Made by a program: the position numbers and the translations under genes. From Streptomyces caeruleatus (GTDB taxonomy: Bacteria > Actinomycetota > Actinomycetes > Streptomycetales > Streptomycetaceae): DNA of 64,000 bases. Under the pieces are notes generated by a model, which did not search any database, was not told the DNA's origin, and worked only from the letters and a program-made list of their open reading frames with translations. The stretch is from contig NZ_KQ948944.1 in the NCBI RefSeq assembly GCF_001514235.1, positions 1 to 64,000 on the forward strand, given 5' to 3'. Of this stretch, positions 11,012-19,233 are shown piece after piece. Positions within the stretch are counted from its first letter, which is position 1; each line of letters starts with the position of its first letter.

Positions 11012-12217
11012 TCACCATGTCACCGGAAGTTGGATCAACCCGCCGATCAGCGTGTTGTGGCGCAACCCCAGCTCCTCCACCCCGACGGCCAGACGCAGGG
11101 TCGGCAATCGCGCGACGAGCTGGGTGAGCACCACCTGCAGCTGCATCCGGGCCAGCATCGCGCCGACGCACTCGTACGCGCCGTACCCGAACACGAGACT
11201 GCCCGCAGTGTCACGCGTGACATCGACCCGGCCAGGGTCGGCGAAGACCCTCTCATCGTGGTTGGCCGCGATGATATTCAGCAGCAGGCGGTCGCCGGCC
11301 CGGATGGTGACCCCGTCGACCTCGAAGTCCGTCAGCGCATAGCGGAGCATGCCACCGTTATGCGGGTTCGGCATCGACATCCGCAGGGTCTCCTCGACAG
11401 CACCGGGGACGAGACCCGGGTCGTGCAGCAACGCCTGCCACTGCTCGCGGTCGGCCAGCAGCAGCGACACACAGGTGCCGATCCGGGCCACCGTGGTCTC
11501 GAAGCCGCCGAACAGCAGCAACGCCGTCAGCCCGAGGACCTCGTCGTCCTCGATCCCCTCGGTCGCGCAGATCCTGGAGATCACGTCATCGCCCGGATTC
11601 CGCCGCTTGTCGGCGACGAGTCGCCTGCAATAGCCGAACAGTTCGCCCAGCCCCTGCTTGGACCTGGCCGGATCCCCGACGCCCGCCGCGTCCTGGGTCC
11701 AGCCGCCGAACCGGTCCTTGTCCTCCTGGGGCACGCCCAGCCACTCGCACATCACCTGGATCGGCAGCGGCAGCGCCAACGCCTCGCGCAGGTCAACCGG
11801 CGGCTTCTGCCCGGCCAGTGCGTCCAGGAGCTGCCCGGTCAGTTTCTCGACGTAGGGCCGCAGGGCCAGCATCCTCTCGGGTGAGAAGTGCGGCTCCAAC
11901 AGGGCACGCAACCGGGCGTGGTCGGTGGCGAAGCCGCCCAGCAGGCCGGCGAGAAGCGCCGACCCGCTGTCCTTCTGCGCGGCCTTCGGATCGGGATGGG
12001 AGCGGCTGAGCCGGTCGTCGTCGAGCAACTGCCTCACCCAGGCATGACCGGTGACCAGCCACGCCTCGTCGCCCTCGGCAGTACGAACCCGATGGACCGC
12101 GCCCTGGGCTTGGAGCGTGCGCAGCCCTGGCGCGAGTCGCAGCACGTTCGTCTGCTCGAACGGCAATTGAGCTGGGGTACTCACTGACGGCCTCCGCCGT
12201 GATCGAGGTTCAGACAT
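11012..12217 (-). CDS. Cytochrome P450 (first of two)
   Basis: Soluble bacterial class I P450 of 401 residues, start at the ATG at 12217. The I-helix motif GGFETT keeps the acid-alcohol pair needed to activate oxygen. The ExxR motif is EETLR, and the haem ligand is Cys350 in FGYGAYECVG. That loop is unusual because the position normally His or Arg is Tyr. It is probably an ordinary hydroxylase, for example of the prenyl chain ahead of O-methylation, but no substrate can be proven. It lies between the prenyl synthase and UbiA genes in one rightward-to-leftward operon and needs ferredoxin partners, none of which is seen nearby. Confidence 0.9.
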   Translation of the reverse strand: MSEPRSRRRPSVSTPAQLPFEQTNVLRLAPGLRTLQAQGAVHRVRTAEGDEAWLVTGHAWVRQLLDDDRLSRSHPDPKAAQKDSGSALLAGLLGGFATDHARLRALLEPHFSPERMLALRPYVEKLTGQLLDALAGQKPPVDLREALALPLPIQVMCEWLGVPQEDKDRFGGWTQDAAGVGDPARSKQGLGELFGYCRRLVADKRRNPGDDVISRICATEGIEDDEVLGLTALLLFGGFETTVARIGTCVSLLLADREQWQALLHDPGLVPGAVEETLRMSMPNPHNGGMLRYALTDFEVDGVTIRAGDRLLLNIIAANHDERVFADPGRVDVTRDTAGSLVFGYGAYECVGAMLARMQLQVVLTQLVARLPTLRLAVGVEELGLRHNTLIGGLIQLPVTW

Positions 12218-12253
12218 GCGGTGAGCAGAATGTCGCGCAGCCACAGGTTGATC

Positions 12254-12302
12254 GGGTCCTGAGTCCTGAGTCCTGAGTCCTGAGTCCTGGGTCCTAAGTC
12301 CT
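12254..12302. repeat. Heptanucleotide tandem repeat between prenyl synthase and P450 genes
   Basis: Seven copies of a 7-bp unit, consensus gagtcct, with single-base variants in the first unit and in the last two. It fills over half of the 87-bp space between the prenyl synthase stop and the P450 start, and ends 2 bp before that stop codon. Slippage here would change the distance between two cotranscribed genes without altering protein. I see no stem-loop of terminator strength in it. Confidence 0.93.
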
Positions 12303-12304
12303 GG

Positions 12305-13369
12305 TCACGCGGTGGGCCTGCGATGGACGATGCGGTCGAACAGCGCGGTCAGGTCGGTGGACGCGGCCGAGGACAACTCGGCTCGTCCGAGGTGCTCCAG
12401 CGCCGAGTCCAGATGGCTGCGGGCCAGCTGCTCGGCCGTGCGCCGGCCGCCGGATTCCTCGACGAGGTCGGCCATCTCCTGCAGATGCGCCGCCGTGGTG
12501 CCGTCGGCGTGCCACAGCCGGCTCAGTCGTTCGCCGGCCGGGCTGTCGGCGGACAGGGCCGCCAGCACCGGAAAGCTCGGGTTGCGCCGCAGGATGTCGC
12601 TCCGGGCGGGCTTGCCGGTCACTACGGGGTCGCCCCAGATGTCCTCGATGTCGTTGCAGATCTGAAAAGCGAGACCCAGATGCCTGCCTGCGCCACAGAG
12701 GGCTGCCAGGACGTGCTCCGGTCTGCCCGCCCGCACCGCGGGCGTCACCAGCGCGCACTCCAGCAGCGCGGACGTCTTCTCCTCCACGATTCTGTCGTAC
12801 TCCGCGATGCCGGTGCCCGGCCCCAGTCGGACGGTGAACTCACGGGACTGGCCCGCGAGAACGAGACCGATGGCTTCGGCGAACACGCTGGAGATCTCCG
12901 CACGGCCTGGGCCCTGGTCGTCGACGACCATCCGCAGTGCCAGCGCCTGCAAGGCGTCCCCGGCCAGGATGGCCAGACTGGTGCCGAACACCTTCCACGC
13001 GGCCGGGCGGCCGCGGCGCAGCTCGTCCGCGTCGATGATGTCGTCGTGGATCAGGGTCGAGTTGTGCAGCAGTTCCAGTGCGGCCGCCTGGCACCGCACA
13101 TCCTCCGGCCCCAGGCCGACTCCGTCAGCCGCAGCCAGCATGAGGGCGGCGCGGGTCTGCTTGCCGCCCTCCGCACCGCTGGGGGCACCGTGTTCGTCGG
13201 TGAAGCCAAGATGGTACGAGCAGATCCGGGCAGGGTCGGCTCCAGAGCGGAGACCTGCTGCCGTATGACGGGTATCACCGTGGACTGCACCGTCCTCGGC
13301 GGCAGGACGGCTTGGAGCCCCGTCGACGAGGAGTCGAGTGCGCTCATCCAGATTCTCCTCCGGTCGCAC
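12305..13369 (-). CDS. Polyprenyl (geranyl-type) diphosphate synthase, N-terminus frameshifted
   Basis: All-trans prenyl diphosphate synthase. The first Asp-rich motif HDDIID with RRGRPA and the second QICNDIED (first Asp replaced by Asn) are present. The long frame can start at GTG 13369, but its first ~50 residues do not look like the family. The expected N-terminus (ALEPTLPGSARTI) lies in another frame starting at the ATG at 13347, which has GGAGGAG upstream. The two frames meet near 13212-13224, where TCGTACCATC-like sequence suggests a short slippage deletion. In the pathway it would supply geranyl diphosphate. It may be inactive, be translated from the GTG, or reflect an assembly error. 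Confidence 0.75.
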   Translation of the reverse strand: MRPEENLDERTRLLVDGAPSRPAAEDGAVHGDTRHTAAGLRSGADPARICSYHLGFTDEHGAPSGAEGGKQTRAALMLAAADGVGLGPEDVRCQAAALELLHNSTLIHDDIIDADELRRGRPAAWKVFGTSLAILAGDALQALALRMVVDDQGPGRAEISSVFAEAIGLVLAGQSREFTVRLGPGTGIAEYDRIVEEKTSALLECALVTPAVRAGRPEHVLAALCGAGRHLGLAFQICNDIEDIWGDPVVTGKPARSDILRRNPSFPVLAALSADSPAGERLSRLWHADGTTAAHLQEMADLVEESGGRRTAEQLARSHLDSALEHLGRAELSSAASTDLTALFDRIVHRRPTA

Positions 13370-13527
13370 GCCTTCCCCATTCCTCGTCAGAACCTGCGCG
13401 TATGGGGTTCGCGAGTTGCACTACTGAAACTCACTGCGCTGAATATGTCGCTCGAGCTGTAGGTCCGGAGCGATGCATCGGAATTTTCCCAAGCGTTCCG
13501 ACCGCCATCCTGAACGACCTCTCCTGA
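13370..13527. promoter_or_regulatory. Divergent control region of prenyl synthase and P450 genes
   Basis: Non-coding stretch between the leftward prenyl synthase gene and the duplicated cassette that precedes the rightward P450. It is locally AT-richer around 13470-13500. I see a weak GGAATTTTCCCAAG segment near 13483-13496 that partly recalls the dyad in the cassette, but no second clear copy. The promoter of the large leftward operon should lie here. Confidence 0.4.
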
Positions 13528-13664
13528 GCGTGTCAACGACGCAACGTGAGCGTCTTCGTCTTTAGGAAAAACCCCAAAGAACACAGCGTGAGGTCTGGAT
13601 TAGACTACGCTGCGGAGTGGTTGCCACCGGGCGGTACGAGGCCGAATTCGAGTCCGGCTATTAG
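13528..13664. promoter_or_regulatory. Duplicated promoter cassette, copy A (upstream of second P450)
   Basis: A 137-bp segment repeated in the same orientation at 17181-17318 with about 14 differences by my alignment (~90% identity). It contains a dyad at 13560-13579, CTTTAGG-N6-CCCAAAG, followed ~22 bp later by TTAGACT, a plausible -10 region. It ends 43 bp before the start of the second P450. It is less GC-rich than its surroundings, as expected for a promoter. The activator is unknown; the LuxR-type gene at 20195 is the obvious candidate. Confidence 0.7.
13560..13579. promoter_or_regulatory. Dyad operator candidate, copy A
   Basis: Imperfect inverted repeat CTTTAGG-N6-CCCAAAG (6 of 7 positions pair). 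The same 20 bp occur unchanged at 17213-17232. Its place upstream of a TTAGACT box suggests an activator site. Binding is inferred, not shown. Confidence 0.5.
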
Positions 13665-13707
13665 CCGCGCTCTCCGGGGGGACTGGAATGAATGCCTGAG
13701 AGGCGGA

Positions 13708-15015
13708 ATGGCTATGTCAGTTGGTTCTGGCCAATTACATGAAGGCAGGCCATTCGACCCGTACGACGCACACCGCGACGACCCTTATTCGTTTCTGGCC
13801 GACATCACTGAGCCGGTGTTCTATGCCCCATTGCTCAACGCGTGGTGCGTCACTCGGCGCGAGGACATGGTTGCCGTGCTGCGAGACGACCGGAACTTCT
13901 CGGCACGCGACCACAACCCCCGCTCCTCGGTCGAGTTGCCCGAGGACGTGAGCCGGATGCTCCGTACCTGGCGCGGTGCCGGTGCTCTGGCCGTCGGCTC
14001 GCTCGACCCTCCCGAGCACACCAGGATCAGGGAAGTACTCAACGTCGGGTTCACGCCGGCCAGGGTCCGGGCGTTCGAACCCACGGTCCGTTCGATCGCC
14101 GCCGACCTCGCCGAACGGACCGCGGTCGCGGCGGAGTTCGACTTCATCACGGCATTCGCCGTTCCGTACGCCCTTGAGGTGATCTGCCGGCGCCTCGGGA
14201 TTCCGGACGAGTACCTCGACCGCCTCCGCACGTGGTCCGAGCAGCGCATCGAACTCATGATGTTGCAGAGCTACACCGATCCCGACCCGCTGCGTGAATA
14301 CGCCCGTGGTCTGATGGAATTCGGAGCGTTCGCCCGCTCGCTCGCGCAGGAGCGGCTTGTCTCACCGCAGGACGACCTGATCAGTGAACTGCTCCACGAC
14401 GGCAAGGCAGGCCGGACGCTCACCGCCGACGAGGTTTCTGTCCAGATCCCCACGCTCGTCTTCGCGGGACACATGACCTGCGCGGAGGCACTCGGCACGA
14501 TCTTCTACCAGCAGCTTCAGGCACCCGGCGGCTGGGCCGAGGTGGTCGACGGGACGATCGCCCCACGGGACCTCGTCGAGGAGGGACTGCGGATCGACAG
14601 TCCGCTGGCCGGGATGTACCGGACCGCGCTGCATGACGTGGTGGTCGGCGACGTCCACCTGGCCGCGGGGAGCCGACTGCTTCTGCTGTACGGAGCTGCC
14701 GGCCGGGACAGTCGCGCCCACGCGTGTCCGGCCGGGTTCAGTCCGGGCAGTGAGTCCGCCTCGCATCTCGCGTTCGGGCATGGCATCCATTTCTGCCTCG
14801 GAGCTGGATTCGCCCGCATGGAACTGGAGGTCGCGATACAGGCCCTCGCCGCCAGGATGCCGGATCTGACTCTGGCACCGGGGCCGCCGCCATGTCACCG
14901 GCCGGTGTTCCCACTGCGGGCGTTGAGCGAATTGCGGGTGCGGCAGCGGAGACGGGTGGCCGGGCGGTCGTCGGGAGATCTGGGCGACACGTTGGCCCCC
15001 GCAGAGCTCACTTGA
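13708..15015 (+). CDS. Cytochrome P450 lacking the I-helix acid; candidate nitrene transferase
   Basis: Bacterial P450 of 435 residues; ATGs at 13708 and 13714 are both possible starts. The haem loop FGHGIHFCLG is canonical (ligand Cys363). The I-helix reads FAGHMTCAE, so the acid of the usual (A/G)Gx(D/E)T is Met256, followed by Thr257. This loss would impair normal O2 protonation and fits an enzyme that uses another oxidant. In benzastatin biosynthesis a P450 turns an N-acetoxy arylamine into an iron nitrenoid that closes the indoline or tetrahydroquinoline ring without O2. I infer that job here. It is transcribed alone from its own cassette. Confidence 0.88.
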   Translation: MAMSVGSGQLHEGRPFDPYDAHRDDPYSFLADITEPVFYAPLLNAWCVTRREDMVAVLRDDRNFSARDHNPRSSVELPEDVSRMLRTWRGAGALAVGSLDPPEHTRIREVLNVGFTPARVRAFEPTVRSIAADLAERTAVAAEFDFITAFAVPYALEVICRRLGIPDEYLDRLRTWSEQRIELMMLQSYTDPDPLREYARGLMEFGAFARSLAQERLVSPQDDLISELLHDGKAGRTLTADEVSVQIPTLVFAGHMTCAEALGTIFYQQLQAPGGWAEVVDGTIAPRDLVEEGLRIDSPLAGMYRTALHDVVVGDVHLAAGSRLLLLYGAAGRDSRAHACPAGFSPGSESASHLAFGHGIHFCLGAGFARMELEVAIQALAARMPDLTLAPGPPPCHRPVFPLRALSELRVRQRRRVAGRSSGDLGDTLAPAELT

Positions 15016-15080
15016 CTCACTCGTCGGACGGCATCGAGTGCGAGGACCCCCGGTTCCGCAGATCTGTATGCCGACCGGCC

Positions 15081-15135
15081 CCGACAAGCCGAAACGGCCC
15101 GCCAGTTCAACTGGCGGGCCGTTTCGGCTTGTCGG
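15081..15135. terminator. Bidirectional terminator hairpin between convergent genes
   Basis: A perfect 27-bp inverted repeat with a single unpaired central base (15108), so the real loop opens by a few pairs. It lies 66 bp after the P450 stop and 29 bp after the end of the converging methyltransferase gene, where a shared intrinsic terminator is expected. There is no U-tract, as is common in Streptomyces. Confidence 0.88.
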
Positions 15136-15163
15136 AATGATGGGGCCGGGGACGCCGCCGACG

Positions 15164-15988
15164 TCATGCGCGGACCGCGGTGAGGAAGAGGTAGCCGCTC
15201 TCCGGGATGGCCCCGAACCTACGCACGAAGTCGATGAGCGAGGTGGCCTTTTCCTCGCCGACCAGATCGGCCAGCTTGTCGTGGACGGTCTCAAAGGCGT
15301 CCGCCATGAGTGTGAGGGTACGGATGACGTTGTCGGTGATGTCACGGATCTCTACGTCGACGAAACCGTTGGCGGCCAACGCCATCCGGTATTCGTCCAC
15401 AGTGCCCAAGGAGTGCACCGCGTAGTTCTCGCAGATGTGGTCCAGGACCACGCGTCCCTCAGGGCTGACCGGGCCGCGCTGGATGACGTCGGCGATGGCG
15501 AGCCGGCCGCCGGGGCGCAGGACGCGGGCGGTCTCGGCGAGCACATGGCTGCGGTCGGGCATGTGCCACATCGACTCCAGCGCCCAGGCCGCGTCGAACG
15601 AGCCGTCGGGGAAGGGCATGTCCATCGCGTCCGCGAACTGGAACGTGGCCCGGTCGGCGAGCCCCGCCGCGGCCGCACGTTTCGTGGCCTGCGCCACCTG
15701 GTCGTGGCTGACGGAGATGCCCACCACGTTGACATCACAAGCGCTGATGAGCCGCAGCGCGGGATTTCCTATGCCGCAGCCGATGTCCAGGACCCGCTCG
15801 TCGGACTGCGCAGCGAGACCTGAGATCATCAGGTCGGTCAGGCGGTGTGTGGCTTCCTCGATGGAACTGTCGTCGGCATCGTTTTCCCAGTAGCCATAGT
15901 GGATGTTCGGGCCCCACACGGTGCGGTAGATGCGACCGAACCCGTCGTACACGCCGGCGACGTCGCTGGGAGCGGGAAACTGCGTCAT
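15164..15988 (-). CDS. SAM-dependent methyltransferase, probably O-methyltransferase
   Basis: Class I methyltransferase of 274 residues, started at the ATG at 15988 with GGAGATCCT upstream. Motif I is VLDIGCGIGNPA, the acidic residue after strand 2 is replaced by a polar segment, and LRPGGRLAIADV is motif III. The N-terminal WGPNIHYGYW segment is seen in natural-product O-methyltransferases and sterol or sarcosine-type relatives. Virantmycin and some benzastatins carry methoxymethyl groups, so methylation of a P450-made alcohol is a reasonable guess. It lies downstream of the other methyltransferase gene (131-bp gap, same strand). Confidence 0.85.
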   Translation of the reverse strand: MTQFPAPSDVAGVYDGFGRIYRTVWGPNIHYGYWENDADDSSIEEATHRLTDLMISGLAAQSDERVLDIGCGIGNPALRLISACDVNVVGISVSHDQVAQATKRAAAAGLADRATFQFADAMDMPFPDGSFDAAWALESMWHMPDRSHVLAETARVLRPGGRLAIADVIQRGPVSPEGRVVLDHICENYAVHSLGTVDEYRMALAANGFVDVEIRDITDNVIRTLTLMADAFETVHDKLADLVGEEKATSLIDFVRRFGAIPESGYLFLTAVRA

Positions 15989-16119
15989 GAGGATCTCCGT
16001 ACTCGTGGTGAAGAGTGAAGGTGGCGCGACGTCGGCGACGGTGGGCGAAGGCGGGCGGAAAGCCGCTGCGCCCGACTGGGCAAAGCCAGCCGAGCGCCTT
16101 ACGTGATCTGCTTCTTCGC

Positions 16120-17034
16120 TCACTTCAGTTCGAAGCGCAGGAAACCCAGCCGCAAGCCTCCCGCTCGCCATTCGGCGCCGAGCGCCTGGTTCGCCATCAG
16201 GGATATCCTCAGCTGCCGGCGCTCGACTGCCGAAAGGCTGTTGTCACTGTCCAGCACCGCCTTCGTCCAGGCGGTGCTCTCCTCCCAGAACGGCGCGGTT
16301 TCCGACGTGGCGTCGACGTCGTCGACCAGCTCGAAACCCGCGGCCCGCGCGGCTTCCGCGTAGTCGCGCACCGTGGCCGGTTTCGTGTAGAAGTACTCGG
16401 ACCACACATCGGCCCCGTGAGGACGTGTGATGAACACTTCCTCGATGCAGACACTGCCGCCCGGACGAATCACGCGCGCCAGACGCTCGAACCACTGCGG
16501 ACGGTTGAAATATCCGCTGCTCTCGATCGCCACCGCCGCGTCGTAGGGGCCGTCCAGGGGGAGATGCATCGCATCACAGACCAGCGTGCGGACCTTCTCG
16601 CCCACACCGGATTCCTGCGCGAACCTCTCGACGATCGGCGCGTGTTCCGGCGCGTTGGTGACGGCCGTGACGTCGGCGCCGTATTCCTGTGCCCAGAAGA
16701 GCGAGCCGCCGCCCAACCCGCAGCCGACATCCAGGATTCTCCCCGACAGCCGGTGTTCGGCGCCCCAGATCTTGGCCGCGTACCTGAGCAACCCCTCTTG
16801 GTGGAGTCGTATGCTGCGCCGAATGTCATCGGGCGTCGCCTCGTGAACGTCCACTGGCGTTCGGGAGGAGGGGTAGTGGCCGACATGATAGTGAATCCGG
16901 GGTCCGGGCCCGTATTTGCGAACAAGCCTGGCCGTTTTGTCGTCGTAGTACTGACCGACCAATCGCGTCTCGTCCTGATGCTCCAGCACCTTTTGAGATG
17001 AGCTTGAAAGTTCATCCAGATTTGACACAGCCAT
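16120..17034 (-). CDS. Methyltransferase resembling geranyl-diphosphate C-methyltransferases
   Basis: Class I methyltransferase of 304 residues, started at the ATG at 17034 with GGAGG just upstream. Motif I is ILDVGCGLGGGS. The N-terminal part has GQYYDDKTARLV and an aromatic/His-rich HYHVGHYP, the layout seen in GPP 2-C-methyltransferases (an ARYW segment followed by a His-rich HHHYG loop), where the loop helps close the site around Mg-diphosphate. Benzastatin clusters encode a GPP C6-methyltransferase (BezA); this gene is the best candidate for that step. The evidence is motif layout and context. A methyltransferase acting on the final product is the alternative. Confidence 0.75.
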   Translation of the reverse strand: MAVSNLDELSSSSQKVLEHQDETRLVGQYYDDKTARLVRKYGPGPRIHYHVGHYPSSRTPVDVHEATPDDIRRSIRLHQEGLLRYAAKIWGAEHRLSGRILDVGCGLGGGSLFWAQEYGADVTAVTNAPEHAPIVERFAQESGVGEKVRTLVCDAMHLPLDGPYDAAVAIESSGYFNRPQWFERLARVIRPGGSVCIEEVFITRPHGADVWSEYFYTKPATVRDYAEAARAAGFELVDDVDATSETAPFWEESTAWTKAVLDSDNSLSAVERRQLRISLMANQALGAEWRAGGLRLGFLRFELK

Positions 17035-17180
17035 TCCTCCAGGGCTCGGATGCCGACGAAATTGTGGCGAATCGCCTGCTGGTAGTTGGAAATGGAGAGC
17101 CGCCCGCACGATCCGGAATGTCGAGTCACATCGAAAATAGGTGGCAGCTATCGGACTCCATCCTGGGAGGGCGCCCCAGG
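17035..17180. promoter_or_regulatory. Divergent promoter region of methyltransferase and MEP block
   Basis: Non-coding stretch between the leftward methyltransferase start and cassette copy B. It should hold the leftward promoter for the two methyltransferase genes. I see no strong -35/-10 pair. Confidence 0.35.
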
Positions 17181-17318
17181 GCGTGTCAACGACGCAGTGT
17201 GAGCATCTTCGACTTTAGGAAAAACCCCAAAGAACACAGCGTAAGGTCTGGATTAGACTACGCCGCGGAGTGGTAGCCGCCGGGTGGTACCGAGGTCGAA
17301 TTCGAGGCCGGTTATGAG
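17181..17318. promoter_or_regulatory. Duplicated promoter cassette, copy B (upstream of ispH remnant)
   Basis: Second copy of the 13528-13664 cassette, same orientation, about 90% identical with one inserted base. The dyad and the TTAGACT box are unchanged. It precedes the ispH-dxs-ispG block, so P450 and precursor-supply genes were probably once switched on together. The sequence stays conserved although the downstream genes are broken. Confidence 0.7.
17213..17232. promoter_or_regulatory. Dyad operator candidate, copy B
   Basis: CTTTAGG-N6-CCCAAAG, identical over all 20 bp to the site at 13560-13579. Confidence 0.5.
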
Positions 17319-17448
17319 GCCGGCCGGCACCAACGGCGGACGAGGCTGCCCGAGAAGAACTCGGTTTCCAGTGACCGGCGGGGAGGTCCTGTACAGCGAC
17401 GCGGGCCAGGCGTTCGACGCGGACGTCATGGCACGGAACGGAGTGGGA

Positions 17449-18271
17449 ATGACTGGCGGTAAGCAGGTCCTGCTGGCCGAGCCGCGGAGTCTGTGTGCCG
17501 GTGTACGCCGGGCGATAGCCATCATCGAACTGGCTGTGTGTCTACTCGGCGCACGGTGTCTCCCCGCAGGTACGGCAGAACGCGGAGGCTCGCGGGCTGG
17601 ACGTGATCGACGCGACCTGCCCACTGGTGGCCAAGGTGTACCAGGAGGCCCGCCGGTTCGCCCGCGACGGGCGGACGTTGCTGCTGCTCGGACACGCGTA
17701 CCACGAGGAGGTCGAGGGCAGGTACGGACACGCTCCCGACCGGACGGTCATCGTCGAGACGGTCGCCGACGCGAAGGCACTGGACCTTCCCCCCGACGCA
17801 CCGGTCGCCTACCTCACCCAGACCACGCTCTCAGTGGACGAGACCCGGGACATCATCACCGTGCTCCAGCGCAGGTTCACCGGCCTGCGCGGGCCCGCCA
17901 CAGACGACATCTGTTACGCCAGCCAGAATCGCCAGGACGGCATCAGGGCCATCGTGGACCGGTGCGACCTGGTGCTGGTGGTCGGTTCGACCAACTCCAG
18001 CAAGTCGATCCGGATGGTCGAGGTGGCGCGCAGGCTCGGCGGCAGGGCCGAACTGGTGCCGGACGTGACCCACTTCGACCCCACGTGGCTGGCCGGCGTG
18101 AACACGGTCGGCGTGAGCGCAGGGGCGAGCGCGCCGGAGATCCTCGTCGACCAACTGCTCGACCGGCTCGCCGAACTGGGTTTCGCGGACCCATCCGTGC
18201 AACGGGTGGCGACCGAGGACGTCGTGTTCTCCCCGCCCGCGCGGCTGACCGGAGGGACGGACGTGCTGTGA
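17449..18271 (+). pseudogene. ispH: ispH (HMBPP reductase), internally deleted
   Basis: IspH reduces HMBPP to IPP and DMAPP through a [4Fe-4S] cluster. The N-terminus (LLAEPRSLCAGVRRA, first cluster Cys) is in one frame. After AIAIIELAV it jumps, with about 45 residues missing including the HEIVHN substrate-binding motif. Reading resumes in another frame at YSAHGVSPQV and continues through DATCPLVAKV (second Cys) and DDICYASQNRQ (third Cys) to a normal C-terminus. The deletion with a frameshift near 17545 should abolish activity. It is the first gene of a precursor-supply block behind cassette B. A housekeeping ispH elsewhere is assumed. Confidence 0.88.
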
Positions 18272-18515
18272 CCTATCGAGACCGGGCTCCCGTGTCGCTG
18301 ATGGCGACGGCACGGGCTTCGTTGGCAGCGCGTGGGCGGTGAGCCGCGTCGTTCCGACCTGTCCGACCGGTCGCGGCCACGACAAGCCGTGAGGTTCCTT
18401 CCAGGCGTCAGCCAGCAGACGAGGCCGTCGACCGAATCGGCATCGCGCCGGGCAGTCGGCCCGAACCTACCGAGAGAGCGGCCCCTACCACACCCAGTGA
18501 GGAGCACTGTTCGAC

Positions 18516-19233
18516 ATGGCGCTGCTGGAATCCATGCGCGACCCGGCGAGGCTACGTGAGCTGACCACCGGTGCCGGCCCTCCGCGACCTCGCCTGGGAG
18601 ATCCGCACGTTCCTGATCGAGCGGATCTCCGCGACCGGGAGACACCTCGGGCCCAACCTGGGTGTGGTCGAGCTGACCATGGCGTTCCACACGGTGTTCG
18701 AGTCCCCGCGGGACCGGTTGCTGTGGGGCATCGGGCACGAGTCCTACGTGCACAAGATCCTCATGGCCGCGCGACCGTCGCGATCACTGGCGACGGCGCG
18801 ATGACCGGCGGCATGGCATGGGAGGCGCTCGACAACATCGCGGCCGGGCCGGAGCGACCGCTCGTCGCACAGGGCATCGGGGTGACGGTGGTGGACCCGA
18901 GGTGGGGCACCGGGGTCAATCCCGCGCCGGCCGACCTGGCCCGGCGCCACCGGCACGCGATCACGGTTCAGGACAACGGCCGCGCGGGTGGTGCCGGTTC
19001 CGCGATCACCCAGGCTCTGCGGACCGCCGACATCGACACCCCGCTGCGCGAGTTCGGCATCCCGAGGCGGTTACTCAGCCACGCCTCCAGGGCCGAGCTA
19101 CTGACCGTCTGCGGGCTGGTCGCGCAGAACATCACCAGGATCGCGGTGGAGCCTCTGCCCGGCCTCGACGCCGCACCGGCGTGGGCAGGCATCGACATCC
19201 CGGCACCTGGCCGGTTCGCTCAGGGGAGGAACA
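18516..19233 (+). pseudogene. dxs: dxs (DXP synthase), multiply deleted remnant
   Basis: The start at the ATG at 18516 ([17 protein letters not shown]) is clearly DXS. The frame shifts within 20 residues, then [17 protein letters not shown] and [12 protein letters not shown] follow in a second frame as far as [10 protein letters not shown]. The next piece, [20 protein letters not shown], is the thiamine-binding GDG motif in a third frame, after which over 300 residues are missing, including the NDN end of that motif and the transketolase domain. The C-terminus resumes at GIGVTVVDPRW. The remnant covers about 240 of ~640 residues and cannot be a DXP synthase. Confidence 0.9.
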
